From Cavia porcellus (taxonomy: Eukaryota; Chordata; Mammalia; Rodentia; Caviidae): a stretch of 64,000 nt of DNA. The stretch is from NCBI RefSeq assembly GCF_034190915.1, contig NW_026947500.1, positions 22,938,501 through 23,002,500 of the forward strand. The letters are read 5' to 3'. Position numbers and translations under genes: made by a program. The notes beneath the pieces were generated by a model. The model did no database searches. It had not been told where the DNA came from and saw only the letters and a program-made list of their open reading frames with translations. Numbering within the stretch: position 1 is the stretch's first letter; each line of letters begins with the position of its first letter. Of the stretch, positions 63,597 to 64,000 are shown one piece after another.

Positions 63597-64000
63597 GTAG
63601 GCGTTGAGCCCGCTGTGTGTGTGTGTATGTGCGTGTCTGTCCCGTGTCTGCCTCCAACACTAACGGCCCTTTCTGGCCCTTGCACCCTCTCCATCTGCTG
63701 ACCTGGTCTGTGTGGCCTTCCTCTCCACCATCTTAAAGGGACGGAGACCACTCGGAGTGGACCTTTAGACAGTCTGGGCTCTGAACACTTTGGGCCCCTA
63801 AGGGCAAATGGTTTTGAACGTAAGGGGCCTTCCTTGGGTGGGGGTGCACCTGTCCTCCAGCTAGAGGAGACCTTTCCCGGGACTCTCCCTTTAAGATTGT
63901 CTCCCCTCACCTGCCCAGGGCTCTGGGCACTGGCACTGGGCTCCTTTTCTGGCCCTTCCCCTCTTGTATGCATGTGCTACAAGGAGGCCCACAGGGGTTA
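63597..64000 (+). other. MARK2: start of MARK2 intron 17 (runs off window)
   Basis: Begins gtaggc; contains a short (GT)n-rich run at 63616-63637. No further coding exon before the window ends. Confidence 0.85.

Overview
This is a mammalian nuclear genome window from a rodent. Most of it is the 5' three-quarters of one gene on the plus strand: MARK2, a microtubule-affinity regulating Ser/Thr kinase of the PAR-1 family. The rodent call rests on dense tRNA-derived ID-like SINEs (ending in a KpnI-like 'ggtaccgataaaaaggaaa' tail) and monomeric 7SL-derived B1-like SINEs. The particular ID tail suggests a castorimorph (beaver / kangaroo-rat group), but that placement comes from memory and is weak.

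Layout. 1-7.7 kb is intergenic: SINE clusters, one strong CTCF-type motif near 1.9 kb, a decayed piggyBac transposase on the minus strand (about 5.07-6.56 kb) and, beside it, three tandem diverged copies of its presumed 3' end (3.27-5.06 kb). 7.72-9.3 kb is the CpG-island promoter of MARK2. It has repeated TTTCCGGAAA-centred modules, GC boxes, a YY1-like site and two short uORFs, then coding exon 1 at 8600-8653. 8.65-52.46 kb is intron 1 (43.8 kb), filled with ID and B1 SINEs, microsatellites, a 73-75 bp minisatellite, two DNA-transposon fossils and L1 fragments. It also holds at least two exon-like segments with good splice sites and a possible internal promoter near 47 kb. 52.46-63.6 kb carries coding exons 2-17 in compact form. 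All junctions keep one open frame of 651 codons plus two bases, covering the kinase domain, the UBA domain and most of the Ser/Thr-rich spacer. The window ends inside intron 17, so the last exons, including the C-terminal KA1 domain, lie outside.

The most useful observations beyond routine annotation are: the piggyBac relic with its triplicated tail; a candidate frame-shifting cassette ('poison') exon in intron 1; an exact 110-bp duplication between introns 11 and 13; an in-frame, stop-free 72-nt intron 10; a GC-AG intron 15; a 27-nt microexon; and a repeated, partly palindromic ETS-like promoter module. I see no bacterial, viral, CRISPR or toxin gene, and nothing I can defend as a wholly new biological system.
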